Part shown: positions 29,608 to 39,155 of the stretch, piece by piece
How positions within the stretch are numbered: position 1 is the stretch's first letter
Layout of the letters: the number at the start of each line of letters is the position of its first letter
Made by a program: the position numbers and the translations under genes
Notes under the pieces: model-generated
Database searches by the model: none
What the model saw: only the letters and a program-made list of their open reading frames with translations
What the model was told of the DNA's origin: nothing
NCBI RefSeq assembly: GCF_000196515.1
Contig: NC_014248.1
Location: forward strand, 682,001-746,000
Length of the DNA stretch: 64,000 nucleotides
Source of the DNA: 'Nostoc azollae' 0708
GTDB taxonomy: Bacteria; Cyanobacteriota; Cyanobacteriia; Cyanobacteriales; Nostocaceae
Direction of reading: 5' to 3'

Positions 29608-30441
29608 ATGATAAAAATTAATCTATATCAAATCGCTCAACGCCCTGCCCCTTTGAGGCTGGGTTGTTTTATCTTGGTTTTATTACTGCTATGGTTGCCT
29701 TTGGCTGTACCAATATACTTGCTAGTACCTTATTCTAATTTAGAAAGCATCTTGACAATCGTCATACTTTATGTTCAGTTTATCTTTTTGCTGAAGCTAT
29801 GGGGAAAGCAAGTCTATCAGCAACCAAAAATATTAACTCATTATGGTTTAGAGTTTTCCAGTCTAAATGGTGTAAATTTTGTCCAAGGTTTGGCTATTGG
29901 CTTAATTAGTATTTTGATTGTATTTAGTTTACAGGGTTTGTTAGGTTGGTTGGTATGGGAACAACCGAAAGTTTTCTTATTGAAAATTATTTTAGAAGGT
30001 TTACTAGTTGGTTTCGGTGTTGGTTTTGCTGAAGAATTATCATTTCGCGGTTGGTTGTTGGATGAATTAGAAAGAGATTATGGTTTCAGTTTAGCAACTT
30101 GGATAGATTGTATCTTATTTGCTGTCACCCATTTTATTAAACCTTTAGAGTCTATTATTCATACTTTGCCACAATTTCCCGCTTTGGTATTGTTAGGGTT
30201 AACCCAGGTATGGGGTAAACGTTTATGTAGAGGAAGGTTAGGATTACCAATAGGTTTACATGGTGGTTTAGTTTCGGGTTATTACATTATTAATGTGGGA
30301 AAATTGACAAAATATTCAGGAGTAGTTCCAGACTGGTTGACAGGTGTAAATAATAATCCTTTACAGGGAATATTGGGCGTGTTATTTATGGGTGGACTAG
30401 CTTGGTGGATGAGGGGTAAAGCCTTAAAGTTGTATGATTAA
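29608..30441 (+). CDS. CPBP family intramembrane metalloprotease
   Basis: This 277-residue, eight- or nine-helix membrane protein carries the three Abi/CPBP motifs: EELSFRGWLLDELE (Glu-Glu and Arg), the FAVTHFIKP histidine, and the second histidine in GLHGGLVSGYYIIN. Members are putative glutamic/metal intramembrane proteases related to eukaryotic Rce1. In bacteria, roles range from bacteriocin immunity to protein maturation. The substrate here is unknown. The stop overlaps the start of the next gene by eight bases, which indicates translational coupling to the small exported protein that has since been frameshifted. Confidence 0.9.
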   Translation: MIKINLYQIAQRPAPLRLGCFILVLLLLWLPLAVPIYLLVPYSNLESILTIVILYVQFIFLLKLWGKQVYQQPKILTHYGLEFSSLNGVNFVQGLAIGLISILIVFSLQGLLGWLVWEQPKVFLLKIILEGLLVGFGVGFAEELSFRGWLLDELERDYGFSLATWIDCILFAVTHFIKPLESIIHTLPQFPALVLLGLTQVWGKRLCRGRLGLPIGLHGGLVSGYYIINVGKLTKYSGVVPDWLTGVNNNPLQGILGVLFMGGLAWWMRGKALKLYD

Positions 30442-30725
30442 ATATTTGGTCATTTTACTGTCGTTGATATTTTCTTTGTCTTTCACATCTCCAGCGTTTG
30501 CTCTTGTTTGTCACAATTATGATGGATATGAAGTCTGTATTCTTAATATTAAACGCAGTGCTAAGAAATATAGGGAACATAGGGCTGCTATAACTGTTGA
30601 TGGTGTGAAAGAAAGCACCTGTAGAAGTTCACAATTCTCGTACTAAGTTTAAGGTAAATAAAGATGGGACTGTTTCGGAATTTACAGAGAATAGTCCTGG
30701 TGAGATGATTTGTAGTTTTTTTTAA
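30434..30725 (+). pseudogene. Frameshifted small secreted protein
   Basis: ATG 30434 opens a protein with a clear signal peptide (LVILLSLIFSLSFTSPAFAL) and a small domain with paired cysteines (VCHNYDGYEVCILNIKRSA). The frame ends at 30646, but the +1 frame from about 30613 continues KAPVEVHNSRTKF and NKDGTVSEFTENSPGEMICS and stops at 30725. This is what one inserted base near AAAGAAAGC (30608-30616) would produce. The joined product would be about 96 residues, probably periplasmic. A sequencing error could also explain the shift. Function unknown. Confidence 0.65.
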
Positions 30726-30819
30726 GAACTAATAATAGGATAAATCAACACGTAATCTCTTGTCATGAAATACTTTCGAGCCAAATACCATCAGCTTCTC
30801 AAGGTAGACCGGGTTTATT

Positions 30820-30921
30820 CTATTTATTTCCTGTGGCAAATATGCGCCACATAATAAATGTAGTTATTACCAGATATGCTAGTACAGTTAGCCATTCTTG
30901 CCAACGTGATATATCATTCAT
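30820..30921 (-). CDS. Candidate 33-residue single-helix membrane protein
   Basis: The short reverse-strand frame reads MNDISRWQEWLTVLAYLVIT followed by TFIMWRIFATGNK. It has one predicted membrane helix, an acidic/polar N-terminus and a basic C-terminus. It starts nine bases after the pentapeptide-repeat gene ends, in the same direction, so it could be the third gene of that operon. The size and layout recall the tiny single-helix subunits of photosystem, cytochrome b6f or NDH-1 complexes, but I cannot match it to a named one. There is no clear Shine-Dalgarno sequence. Confidence 0.4.
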   Translation of the reverse strand: MNDISRWQEWLTVLAYLVITTFIMWRIFATGNK

Positions 30922-30930
30922 AAACAAAAC

Positions 30931-31575
30931 TTAGGAGTAAGAAACTGCCTCAAGCACTGTACCAACCAAACAAGCGCGATCTAAATTTACACCGCTGAAA
31001 TTTGCAGTTTCTAGCTCTGCACAAAGTAAGTTTGCCCCACTTAAATTTGCTCCTGCTAAGTTCGCACCCCGCAAATCAGCTTCTTCCAAATTAGCTTTAC
31101 TTAATAAAGTTCCTTGTAGATCAGCCTGACTCAAGTCTGCACCTTTAAGATTTGCCCCTGTGAGGTTAGCACCGCGCAAGTCAGCAGCCCGAAAATCAAC
31201 ACCTTGCAAATTTACACTCATCAAATTAGCACCACTCAAGAAAGCACCTGCGAAAGAGGCATCGCGAACTGTAGCACCCATTAAGTTAGCACCACGCAAA
31301 TTACTACCCCGCAAGTCCGCACTGGTTAAGTTAGCCTGCATCAAGTTTGCTCCCATTAGGTTAGCTCGCAAGTCAGTTTCTTGGAGGTTAGCGCCTATTA
31401 AATTCGCGCCTTCTAAATGTGCACCTTCCAGTTTAGAACCTGTAAAGTTAGCACCAACGAGGGTTGCACCGGCTAAGTTGACACAGCTTAAATCTATTTG
31501 GGATAGTTCCTCCTCTTCTAAGTCTGCTCCTGGCAGTTGTTTGATTTTTCCTGATCTAATAGCTTCTATGTTCAT
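30931..31575 (-). CDS. Pentapeptide repeat protein
   Basis: This 214-residue protein consists almost wholly of A(D/N)LxX pentapeptides (for example ANLIGANLQETDLRA, then GANLMGATVRDASF), about 35 repeats that should form a right-handed quadrilateral beta helix. It has no signal peptide or enzyme domain. Cyanobacteria have many such proteins, and most have unknown function. Its ATG overlaps the stop of the DICT-domain gene by four bases (31572-31575), so the two are translationally coupled and the repeat protein may work with that sensor. Confidence 0.93.
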   Translation of the reverse strand: MNIEAIRSGKIKQLPGADLEEEELSQIDLSCVNLAGATLVGANFTGSKLEGAHLEGANLIGANLQETDLRANLMGANLMQANLTSADLRGSNLRGANLMGATVRDASFAGAFLSGANLMSVNLQGVDFRAADLRGANLTGANLKGADLSQADLQGTLLSKANLEEADLRGANLAGANLSGANLLCAELETANFSGVNLDRACLVGTVLEAVSYS

Positions 31576-32954
31576 TGGGGGTAACGATTAATCTTTTCAT
31601 TGCTTTTACTGTGGCTATCCCATGGAGAATCAAGTAACCACATACCTCTGCTGATTTTTGTTCTCATCAGGGGTAAGTCTAGTCCCTGTTGTAAACCCAT
31701 CACTAACAAAGTTAGTATATCTATCAGTTTAGGGTCAAAACGGGTAGATTGTTGCTGTCTGCACTCATTTAAGGCTTGAGTAAATACATCTTTTTCACTT
31801 GTTTCTGAGTATAATTGTTTGCTAACTTGCCATTGAAAACTTGCTGCTAATGCTAAGATTCTTGACTCTAGGGGAATTTCGTCTCCTGCTAAACCTGCTG
31901 GTTGACCTGTTCCATTCCACCACTCAGTTTGGTGGGTGATAATTTCAGCAACTGCTCGCAGTCGTGGCATTGTCCGTAGTGTTTGCGCTCCTGGGACAAG
32001 GGAACAGCTTAAAGGACAACTGGGGGCATCTTTTTCGTAACTTGTGGATGCACTGGGAGTGAGTAAGTTTTCTACTCTTTGGAGTGGATCTATACGGTGT
32101 AATAACGCGGCAAGACGCAATCTTTTAATTTGCCATGCTGGTAAATCCAATAATTGCCCCATTGTCTCGACAATTGCGACTACTTCTGACGCGGCCATGG
32201 GGTTGTTGATCTCTGCTAAATCTACCAGTTGGGCCATCCGTAAAAATGCCTGGATTTCGTTAGAAACTAAGTTACTATCTAGCACTGGGGGAATGGTTAA
32301 ATTATTTTGTCTTGTTTGCAGGTAATCAACTACGCGGGTAACAACTTTGCTTACATCTTTGGGTGAGATGATGGCAGCTTGAACTGCTTGTTTATGGGTG
32401 TTGAGTTTAGTGGTTAGTTCTGGGTTATATTTTTCAATGTGAGCGATCACAAAGTCTGCTGTCTGTCTTACTAATTCAGGCTCAAATGTCCACAAACCAT
32501 AGAATTTACGCTCTAAATCCGAAGTCGGTAAACCACAACTACCATAATCACTTTCAGATAATTCTTGACAAATTACCATTGCTGTGTATTGGGGTGACAG
32601 AATAATCAAGTGCCACTCCTGTCCCACAGGATCATCTGCTTCTAACCCTACTAAATTAACATTAGGTAGCTGACTGGTAGGATGTTCGGCAAAGACAGCA
32701 TCAGCAGTAGCGATAATCACAATTTCACGGCTTTTTTGGGCAATATCTGCGTATCTATTTGCCTCTTGCAGATACCATTTACCGCGTTGGAATGCCGTTA
32801 TTACTAAAGGTTGACCTTCTTCAGTTAAAATGTGGTCTTCCAGAGCGTGACACAAAGCGACCAGGGTATTTTTGTAATACACCCTAAAGTGAATCGGCCT
32901 TGTACTGTGACGATGGGCTATTTCTAGTTGTTGGAGAATTGAACCTTGTAACAT
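31572..32954 (-). CDS. DICT sensory domain protein with HD-like C-terminal region
   Basis: The 460-residue protein has an N-terminal DICT domain (residues about 1-170: RPIHFRVYYKNTLVALCHAL, then LVITAFQRGKWYLQEANRYA and FYGLWTFEPELVRQTADFVI), a fold proposed to sense light or ligands together with diguanylate cyclases. The C-terminal half resembles an HD-type helical domain (WQIKRLRLAALLHRIDPLQRV, and EWWNGTGQPAGLAGDEIPLE like the HD-GYP GxGxP region). The HD itself is changed to HR, so hydrolase activity is unlikely. It is cytosolic and the first gene of an operon with the pentapeptide protein. Confidence 0.85.
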   Translation of the reverse strand: MLQGSILQQLEIAHRHSTRPIHFRVYYKNTLVALCHALEDHILTEEGQPLVITAFQRGKWYLQEANRYADIAQKSREIVIIATADAVFAEHPTSQLPNVNLVGLEADDPVGQEWHLIILSPQYTAMVICQELSESDYGSCGLPTSDLERKFYGLWTFEPELVRQTADFVIAHIEKYNPELTTKLNTHKQAVQAAIISPKDVSKVVTRVVDYLQTRQNNLTIPPVLDSNLVSNEIQAFLRMAQLVDLAEINNPMAASEVVAIVETMGQLLDLPAWQIKRLRLAALLHRIDPLQRVENLLTPSASTSYEKDAPSCPLSCSLVPGAQTLRTMPRLRAVAEIITHQTEWWNGTGQPAGLAGDEIPLESRILALAASFQWQVSKQLYSETSEKDVFTQALNECRQQQSTRFDPKLIDILTLLVMGLQQGLDLPLMRTKISRGMWLLDSPWDSHSKSNEKINRYPQ

Positions 32955-33018
32955 GGAGTTCGAGAGTTGGGGAGTTCGGGAGTCATTAAGGGCAGGTTTT
33001 CCCTGCCCACTCAGGACT

Positions 33019-34599
33019 TCAGGATTTCATTATCCCTGCACGTTGCTTTTCTTTGGCTTCAATTGGTGCAGAAAGTGCTGTTTCTAGTTCGGCACAACCT
33101 AATTTTTCTTCTAAGATATTCATAACTTCTCGTCCGAAGTCATTAGGGTTACGTCGCCAAGCTTGTAAACAAATTTCACCAAAGAATGAACCCAATGGTT
33201 CAGGATTCCACAGGAGTTTTTTAGCTGTCCAGGGCATCAAACTTATAGGATCATAACCTGGTTTGAGGATACCCTCCTTAAAAGCATATTCTTCCAAGTG
33301 GGTATGGGGTTGGAGTCCAATAAAGAAAATTGCAGGTTCGACTTTATCACCACCAAAAATTCGTTCTAGTTCCCGGTGATAAGCAATTGTTTGGCGGATG
33401 GTGTCGGGACGTTCGTCAATCACGTTAAAGGAGTAATTGACAGAAACCATATCATTGAAACCCGCTGATTTTAAATCACGGCAATTTTGTAAAACGGTTC
33501 GCAGGTTGTAACCCATCCGCATTTTGCGTACAAGTTCTTGAGAACCACTGGTAATGCCGATTTCGAAATAATTCATACCAGTTTTAGCCATCAGGTCACA
33601 CAACTCTGGTGTTAAGTTGTCTGCTCTAATATATGCTGCCCAATTGATATCAGTCATGCCAGAATCGACAATTTTCTGCAATAGTTCTACAGCATCATCA
33701 ATATATCTCCGGGCAGGGATAAATTGAGCATCAGTAAACCAGAAGTTTCTAATACCACGATTATATAATTGTCGCATCTCAGCTACGACTTCATCAGCGG
33801 GATTAATCCGTACTTGTTTACCTTCAACAACAGTGTAAACACAATAACAGCAGTTGTGGGGACAACCACGCTTAGTTTGGATACCAATGTAGAAATCCTG
33901 ATCTTGCAAGTAATAGTTAAATTCTGGCCAGATGGTTTCTATATAGTCGTAGTTACAAGCAGTTTTTTCTAGGGGTGTGGGTTGTTCATGAATCAGGCGT
34001 TCCCGTGGTTCATTTTCTCCCACTACATAGCAACGTTCATCTCGAAACTCTTGTCCACCTAAAAATTTTGCCAACAGGGTTTCCCCTTCACCTACAGAAA
34101 TAATTGTTCCTGCTGGTAGGCTTTTACCTAACTGTTCATAAAATACACTGACAGCACCACCACCTACAAGTACACGCCCTTGAGAGTGATATTTTTGGGC
34201 GCGTTTTAACCCCCGCTTAATTAGTCCTATGTTACGCCATAATTCGATATAGTAAGCAATGAAGATTCGCAAACCACCTAATGCACCACGCAATTTTATG
34301 AATGGGTTTTTAGCATAGTAGAATTCAAAGGCGTTCTGTAGCGGATTACCGCCACGTCCACCCACTGGAGCATATATTTGAATATCCCGCCAAGAAAAGA
34401 CTAGGAGTGTAGGCTTAAATTCATCAATGTAGGAATCTAGGGCAGCAGCATAATCTAGAGGTGGGACTGTGCCTAAGTCGAAAATCCGCTGTTTAATGTT
34501 GGGAAACAGCTTGTGGACATGATCAGAAAGATAAATAACCCCAATGGGAAAGATAGGGTTACAGGGAAGGCGAACGTAAAGTATTCGGTTGTCTATCAT
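33019..34599 (-). CDS. B12-binding radical SAM protein
   Basis: From the start chosen here (MIDNRILYVRLPCNP) the product has 526 residues. An N-terminal B12-binding-like domain (PIFPIGVIYLSDHVHKLFP; GRVLVGGGAVSVFYEQLG) is followed by a radical SAM core with Cys246-x3-Cys250-x2-Cys253 (KRGCPHNCCYC). The frame stays open to 34662, but the upstream codons (MCTGCLCSF) look noncoding; ATG 34617 is another possible start. This looks like the cyanobacterial group I recall being labelled 'photosystem II high light acclimation' radical SAM protein. That name is from memory and the chemistry is unknown. It stands alone, 64 bases downstream of the DICT gene start and on the same strand. Confidence 0.88.
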   Translation of the reverse strand: MIDNRILYVRLPCNPIFPIGVIYLSDHVHKLFPNIKQRIFDLGTVPPLDYAAALDSYIDEFKPTLLVFSWRDIQIYAPVGGRGGNPLQNAFEFYYAKNPFIKLRGALGGLRIFIAYYIELWRNIGLIKRGLKRAQKYHSQGRVLVGGGAVSVFYEQLGKSLPAGTIISVGEGETLLAKFLGGQEFRDERCYVVGENEPRERLIHEQPTPLEKTACNYDYIETIWPEFNYYLQDQDFYIGIQTKRGCPHNCCYCVYTVVEGKQVRINPADEVVAEMRQLYNRGIRNFWFTDAQFIPARRYIDDAVELLQKIVDSGMTDINWAAYIRADNLTPELCDLMAKTGMNYFEIGITSGSQELVRKMRMGYNLRTVLQNCRDLKSAGFNDMVSVNYSFNVIDERPDTIRQTIAYHRELERIFGGDKVEPAIFFIGLQPHTHLEEYAFKEGILKPGYDPISLMPWTAKKLLWNPEPLGSFFGEICLQAWRRNPNDFGREVMNILEEKLGCAELETALSAPIEAKEKQRAGIMKS

Positions 34600-34662
34600 A
34601 GTTGTTTTACCTGCCATCTTACCAATTTTTAGGGTAAAGCTACATAAGCACCCAGTACACAT

Positions 34663-35060
34663 CTCCAGAAATTAATTAAATATGCGTCATCCAAAACCCT
34701 TGTAAAGACTTTCCATGTAAAGCCTCTACCTTCTTTGTTGGAGATGTGCACTTTGAACTTGTGGGTTTGTGTGGTTAATCTTAATTTACCAATATTTATT
34801 TTTATTTTGCTTGACTAATAAATGAGCTAATGCTCATACGCGTAAATTGTCTTAGCTTAAAAGTGATAAAAACTGAAATTGCCTGGCACTACAATTAGTG
34901 GATGGATCAACACTAACTACTTCATTCGATTTCACTGCGGGTAATTTTAGCAACTATAAAGGAAAAATTAGCTCGCCTCAAAATTACTAAAATCTCAAAG
35001 CAAGCTAATCCTTATTGATACTTGTATTCTTGTTCTTCGTGCCTTAGTACTTCGTTTGTC
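34663..35060. other. Intergenic between radical SAM gene and pntB
   Basis: 398 bases with no supported frame, holding the promoter of the radical SAM gene and the 3' end of the pnt transcript. No strong terminator hairpin was identified by eye. Confidence 0.45.
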
Positions 35061-36464
35061 TTAAAGCTGCTTAACTTCCGAAACCAACTTAGCCACCATA
35101 TCCTTAGCACTACCAAACAACATCGTTGTGTTATCCTTATAAAACAACTCATTATCAACACCAGCAAAACCTGCACTCATCCCGCGCTTAATCACAATAG
35201 TCTGCTTTGCCCGATCAACTTCTAAAATCGGCATTCCATAAATAGGACTATTCGTATCATTACGGGCTGCTGGATTCACTACATCATTAGCACCAATCAC
35301 TAATGCTACATCAGCTTGTTGAAACTGGGGATTAATATCATCCATGTCGTACAACTGGGTATAAGCCACATTAGCCTCAGCCAATAATACGTTCATGTGT
35401 CCAGGCATTCTCCCTGCAACAGGGTGAATCGCATATTTAATATCCACACCCATACGTTCTAGTTGATCTGCCAACTCACGGACGCTATGCTGTGCTTGAG
35501 CAACCGCCATACCGTATCCTGGTACAATCACTACAGAACGGGCATATCCCAACATCATTGCCCCTTCTTCCGGATCGATACTGCGCACTGTTTGATTACT
35601 TGCACCAGCGACTGCATCACCAGTAGCGGTAGACACTGAACCAAAGGCACTAAATAAGACACTGAATAATGACCGGTTCATAGCCTTACACATAATCTCT
35701 GTCAGGATTAAACCAGAAGCACCCACCAAAGCACCAGCGATGATTAACATGTTGTTCATCACCACAAAACCCGCAGCAGCAGCAGCTACACCTGAGAGGG
35801 AGTTCAACAGGGAGATTACCACGGGCATATCACCGCCACCAATTGGTAGTACAAACATCACACCCAATACCAAGGAGACAGCTACCACCGCTAAAAAGAT
35901 GGGTAAACTATCCGGCGACATGATTAAATAGGCACTTCCGGCTATATATGTACCTAAAAGGAAGAGGTTAAATGGTTGTTGCAAAGGAAAGGTTATCGGT
36001 GTGCCACTAACTAAACCTTGCAATTTCGCAAAAGCGAGAAAACTTCCAGTTAATGTCACACCACCGATTAACACATCCAACAACATGGAAATGTTGACAT
36101 GAAGGGGAATAGGTTGAGAACTTCCTAATAACCGCGAAAATTCGGCAACTGCTATAAGTGCGGAAGATGCTCCACCCAAACCGTTGAGTAAACCCACCAT
36201 TTGTGGCATTTCGGTCATTTGCACTTTGTAAGCTACAACAGCACCAATAACTGAACCAATGGACAAACCTACTAAAATCATTTCGTAATTTAATACTTGC
36301 TGATCTAGCATTGTTGCGATAATTGCTAACAGCATTCCCACCGCAGCGACAAGATTACCGTTTCTGGCTGTAGCTGGTGAACCGAGTTTTTTCAAACCTA
36401 GAATGAATAATGATGCAGCGACTAAGTACGTCAGCTGAATCCCAGTGGGTAAAAAGTCGCTCAT
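35061..36464 (-). CDS. pntB: NAD(P) transhydrogenase beta subunit
   Basis: The 467-residue membrane subunit of the proton-translocating transhydrogenase reduces NADP+ with NADH at the cost of proton motive force. It has about eight or nine helices and a C-terminal NADP(H)-binding domain III: VPGYGMAVAQAQHSVREL, HPVAGRMPGHMNVLLAEA and VIGANDVVNPAARND, with RGMSAGFAGVDNELFY near the end. Its start overlaps the pntA2 stop by four bases. Together with the two alpha genes upstream it forms the three-gene cyanobacterial operon. Confidence 0.98.
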   Translation of the reverse strand: MSDFLPTGIQLTYLVAASLFILGLKKLGSPATARNGNLVAAVGMLLAIIATMLDQQVLNYEMILVGLSIGSVIGAVVAYKVQMTEMPQMVGLLNGLGGASSALIAVAEFSRLLGSSQPIPLHVNISMLLDVLIGGVTLTGSFLAFAKLQGLVSGTPITFPLQQPFNLFLLGTYIAGSAYLIMSPDSLPIFLAVVAVSLVLGVMFVLPIGGGDMPVVISLLNSLSGVAAAAAGFVVMNNMLIIAGALVGASGLILTEIMCKAMNRSLFSVLFSAFGSVSTATGDAVAGASNQTVRSIDPEEGAMMLGYARSVVIVPGYGMAVAQAQHSVRELADQLERMGVDIKYAIHPVAGRMPGHMNVLLAEANVAYTQLYDMDDINPQFQQADVALVIGANDVVNPAARNDTNSPIYGMPILEVDRAKQTIVIKRGMSAGFAGVDNELFYKDNTTMLFGSAKDMVAKLVSEVKQL

Positions 36465-36754
36465 GCTTTCACTTCCTTTCTTTTGAACATTTGTAGCATT
36501 CTATCTGTAACGAGGAAACCACCGACAACGTTAACCATTGCCAAAATTAGAGCTACTAAACCGAGAATTACAGATAAATCGGTGTTCTTCTCCCCCGCAG
36601 CAAGTATTGCACCAATTACGGAAATACCTGAAATGGCGTTTGAACCCGACATTAAGGGAGTATGGAGTGTGGGGGGAACTTTGTTGATAACTTCAAAGCC
36701 AATGAAAGAGGCTAAGACGAGTACAAATAAGGCGGCGAGTAATGCTTCTGTCAT
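36461..36754 (-). CDS. pntA2: NAD(P) transhydrogenase alpha subunit, membrane part
   Basis: This small subunit corresponds to the membrane C-terminus of the E. coli alpha chain: TEALLAALFVLVLASFIGFE, VPPTLHTPLMSGSNAISGIS and LVALILAMVNVVGGFLVTDR, three to four helices. The frame is open to 36793, but the earlier residues (MRETQFFIQSKID) are not family-like. MTEALL at 36754 is taken as the start, giving 97 residues. The stop overlaps pntB by four bases. pntA1 lies about 170 bases upstream. Confidence 0.95.
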   Translation of the reverse strand: MTEALLAALFVLVLASFIGFEVINKVPPTLHTPLMSGSNAISGISVIGAILAAGEKNTDLSVILGLVALILAMVNVVGGFLVTDRMLQMFKRKEVKA

Positions 36755-36926
36755 GTCTATTTTGGATTGAATGAAGAATTGGGTTTCGCGCAATCGCTTT
36801 TAGCGTTCGTCTAAAATGCTGGAGGCATATCTCCTAAGAGTCGTCGCTAAGCTGCAAAGACGTAAAGAAAGGGAAGGAATATATCTCATCCATTCATCTG
36901 TGTTCTAAATCTTTTTGCGCTGGTGG

Positions 36927-38081
36927 TTAAACTGTGGCTGTCTGTAGGGCTTCTTTGATTCGTTGGTTTCTAATTTCTACACCATGAGTAATGCAAGCTG
37001 CGTCTACGATGTCATCACCAAAGTTGATTTGCAAGGCTTTGTCCTTGATTAGTAGTTGCATTAATGAGGTAATGTTTTTTGCATACAGTTGGCTGGCGTG
37101 TACTGGCATGGATGAGGGGAGATTGATGGGTCCAATAATTGTTACGCCGTTCCAAACTATGTCTTTACCTGGTGCAGTACAAGCGCAGTTTCCACCCTGT
37201 TCTGCAGCTAAATCCACAATCACAGAACCGGGTTTCATTGCTCTTACCATTTCTTCTGTCACGAGAATGGGGGCCTTTCTCCCTGGTACTTGGGCTGTGG
37301 TAATTACTACATCTGAGTTTTTGACGTGGGTGGCTACTAGTTGTTGGGTACGTTTTTTGCTGTCTTCGGAGATTTCTTTGGCATAACCACCTGCGGCTAC
37401 GGTGTCTTCTTCTAGTTTGACTTCTATGAATTTCGCGCCTAAGCTTTGTACTTCTTCTTTCACGGCTGGGCGAATATCAAAGGCTTCTACTACTGCTCCT
37501 AGTCTACGGGCTGTGGCGATCGCTTGCAATCCTGCTACACCTGCTCCCATAATAAATACTTTGGCTGGGGCGATCGTCCCAGCAGCGGTGGTTAACATTG
37601 GAAAATATTTTGGTAATGCTGCTGCTGCTAACAGTACGGTTTTATATCCTGCTAATGATGCTTGGGAAGATAAAGCATCCATGCTTTGCGCCCTGGTAGT
37701 ACGAGGGATTAATTCCATACTTAACGCTGTAATTTGCCTATTTGCCAATTTCTGCGCTATGACAGGATTACCCAAGGGATTCAAAAAGCTGATTAAAACT
37801 GATCCTGGTTTGAGTAAGTCAATTTCTGAACGTCCATCTTCTCTATCTTGGGGAGGACTTACTTTCAGTAATATATCCGCCTCACTCCATAATGTCGCTA
37901 CATCACTGATAATTTTTGCACCTGCTGCTTCATAGTCTGCATTTGTGAAATATGTTTTGTCTCCAGCACCACTTTCTACATAAATTTCTAAACCCTGTTT
38001 GACCAATTTAGCTACAATGTCAGGAATTAATGACACACGACGTTCACAAACTTCAATTTCTTTAGCAACTGCTATTTTCAT
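36927..38081 (-). CDS. pntA1: NAD(P) transhydrogenase alpha subunit 1, NAD-binding part
   Basis: The 384-residue soluble NAD(H)-binding domain resembles alanine dehydrogenase: MKIAVAKEIEVCERRVSLIP at the start, KVFIMGAGVAGLQAIATARR as the dinucleotide fold, and VITTAQVPGRKAPILVTEEM then GSVIVDLAAEQGGNC. It binds the pntA2-pntB membrane domain and exchanges hydride with the NADP domain. It is first in the operon and followed by about 170 noncoding bases before pntA2. The three-gene split is normal in cyanobacteria. Confidence 0.97.
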   Translation of the reverse strand: MKIAVAKEIEVCERRVSLIPDIVAKLVKQGLEIYVESGAGDKTYFTNADYEAAGAKIISDVATLWSEADILLKVSPPQDREDGRSEIDLLKPGSVLISFLNPLGNPVIAQKLANRQITALSMELIPRTTRAQSMDALSSQASLAGYKTVLLAAAALPKYFPMLTTAAGTIAPAKVFIMGAGVAGLQAIATARRLGAVVEAFDIRPAVKEEVQSLGAKFIEVKLEEDTVAAGGYAKEISEDSKKRTQQLVATHVKNSDVVITTAQVPGRKAPILVTEEMVRAMKPGSVIVDLAAEQGGNCACTAPGKDIVWNGVTIIGPINLPSSMPVHASQLYAKNITSLMQLLIKDKALQINFGDDIVDAACITHGVEIRNQRIKEALQTATV

Positions 38082-39155
38082 GGAATCTCCTGAAGATAAA
38101 TACCTACATATCTACTAACTATGGAATTCCTCTGTTGAAGGATTTCCGCGACTTATGGTATATAAGCGGGTAATGTCAGCCCTGATTTTTTTAGTAGATT
38201 TCAAATTCAACTCTGTCTTCTCCACTCTTAGTTTCTCTCCCCCAGCAAAGCTTGATTATGTCAATGAAAAAGCATATACCTATCCTAGATAGTTGGATAC
38301 TAATTTACTTATTGCACATCTTATGGTCTTTTTCTAATGTTATATATATGTCTTCAGATTATTTTCGGGATTGATAAAGTTTGCTATTTTTTGTTGGCAT
38401 CATGCAATTTTCATTAAATTTCGCCACTTTAGCTTTCTTGCAATTATTAATTGTTAATTTTTTATGAGTTCATTCCTATTGGTAAATAATCTCAGGGATT
38501 CCTAAAATACTAATACTTGAGAGGGTTAATACCAACACATGTAGATTATACCTCTTGCAGAATTAATTTTATGTATGTTATAATGGAGGTATTATTTTTT
38601 TAGCCAAACGAAAGTTATATTTACACAGTTATGTTTGAAATACTGAACACAAACAACACCAAAAATACATAAAATCTAAAAATTTCTATCATACCACAGA
38701 AAGAATTTTACAAGATGTCTACTTGATTCTGGTGTATATAGAAGACAAAACTCAGTTTACAATACATCTGATTAGCCACGGCAGTCAACTAGAAAGTTTC
38801 AGTCTAACCAAATTTATCGCAATTTCACTAGCGATCGGCGAAGTTATATTTCAACTTTTATGAATTTTCTTATATTTCTCAATATTTATTTATATATACT
38901 CAGGAACATTTAAGCAGATAACCTAAATTTGATGTAAAACATCAAATCTACAACGATAACGATCAGGAGATAAAATTAAGTTCCTTACCCCACATCCTAC
39001 CTACACCCTGCACCCTTAATTTTGGACGCACAAGACACTTTAATTGTGATTTTCCGTCTATCTTCAATCATAAAGTAGTAAAGTGTAGTTACGAATACTA
39101 ACGTGACTGTTACTTAAGATTACAGAGATAATATTTATTTAGAGGATGCCTAACT
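38082..39155. other. Long intergenic region, pnt promoter side
   Basis: 1074 AT-rich bases between divergent pntA1 and the DUF2808 gene. There is an 8-bp inverted repeat ATTTGATG-TAAAA-CATCAAAT at 38927-38947, possibly an operator. The stretch 38560-38880 has many short frames with stops in every phase and could be decayed coding DNA, but no family is recognisable. No tRNA or repeat array was seen. Confidence 0.5.

Noticed and set aside
31160-31591. 143-residue forward frame over the pentapeptide gene
   Set aside because: Its lysine/proline/alanine periodicity is the antisense image of the pentapeptide repeats.
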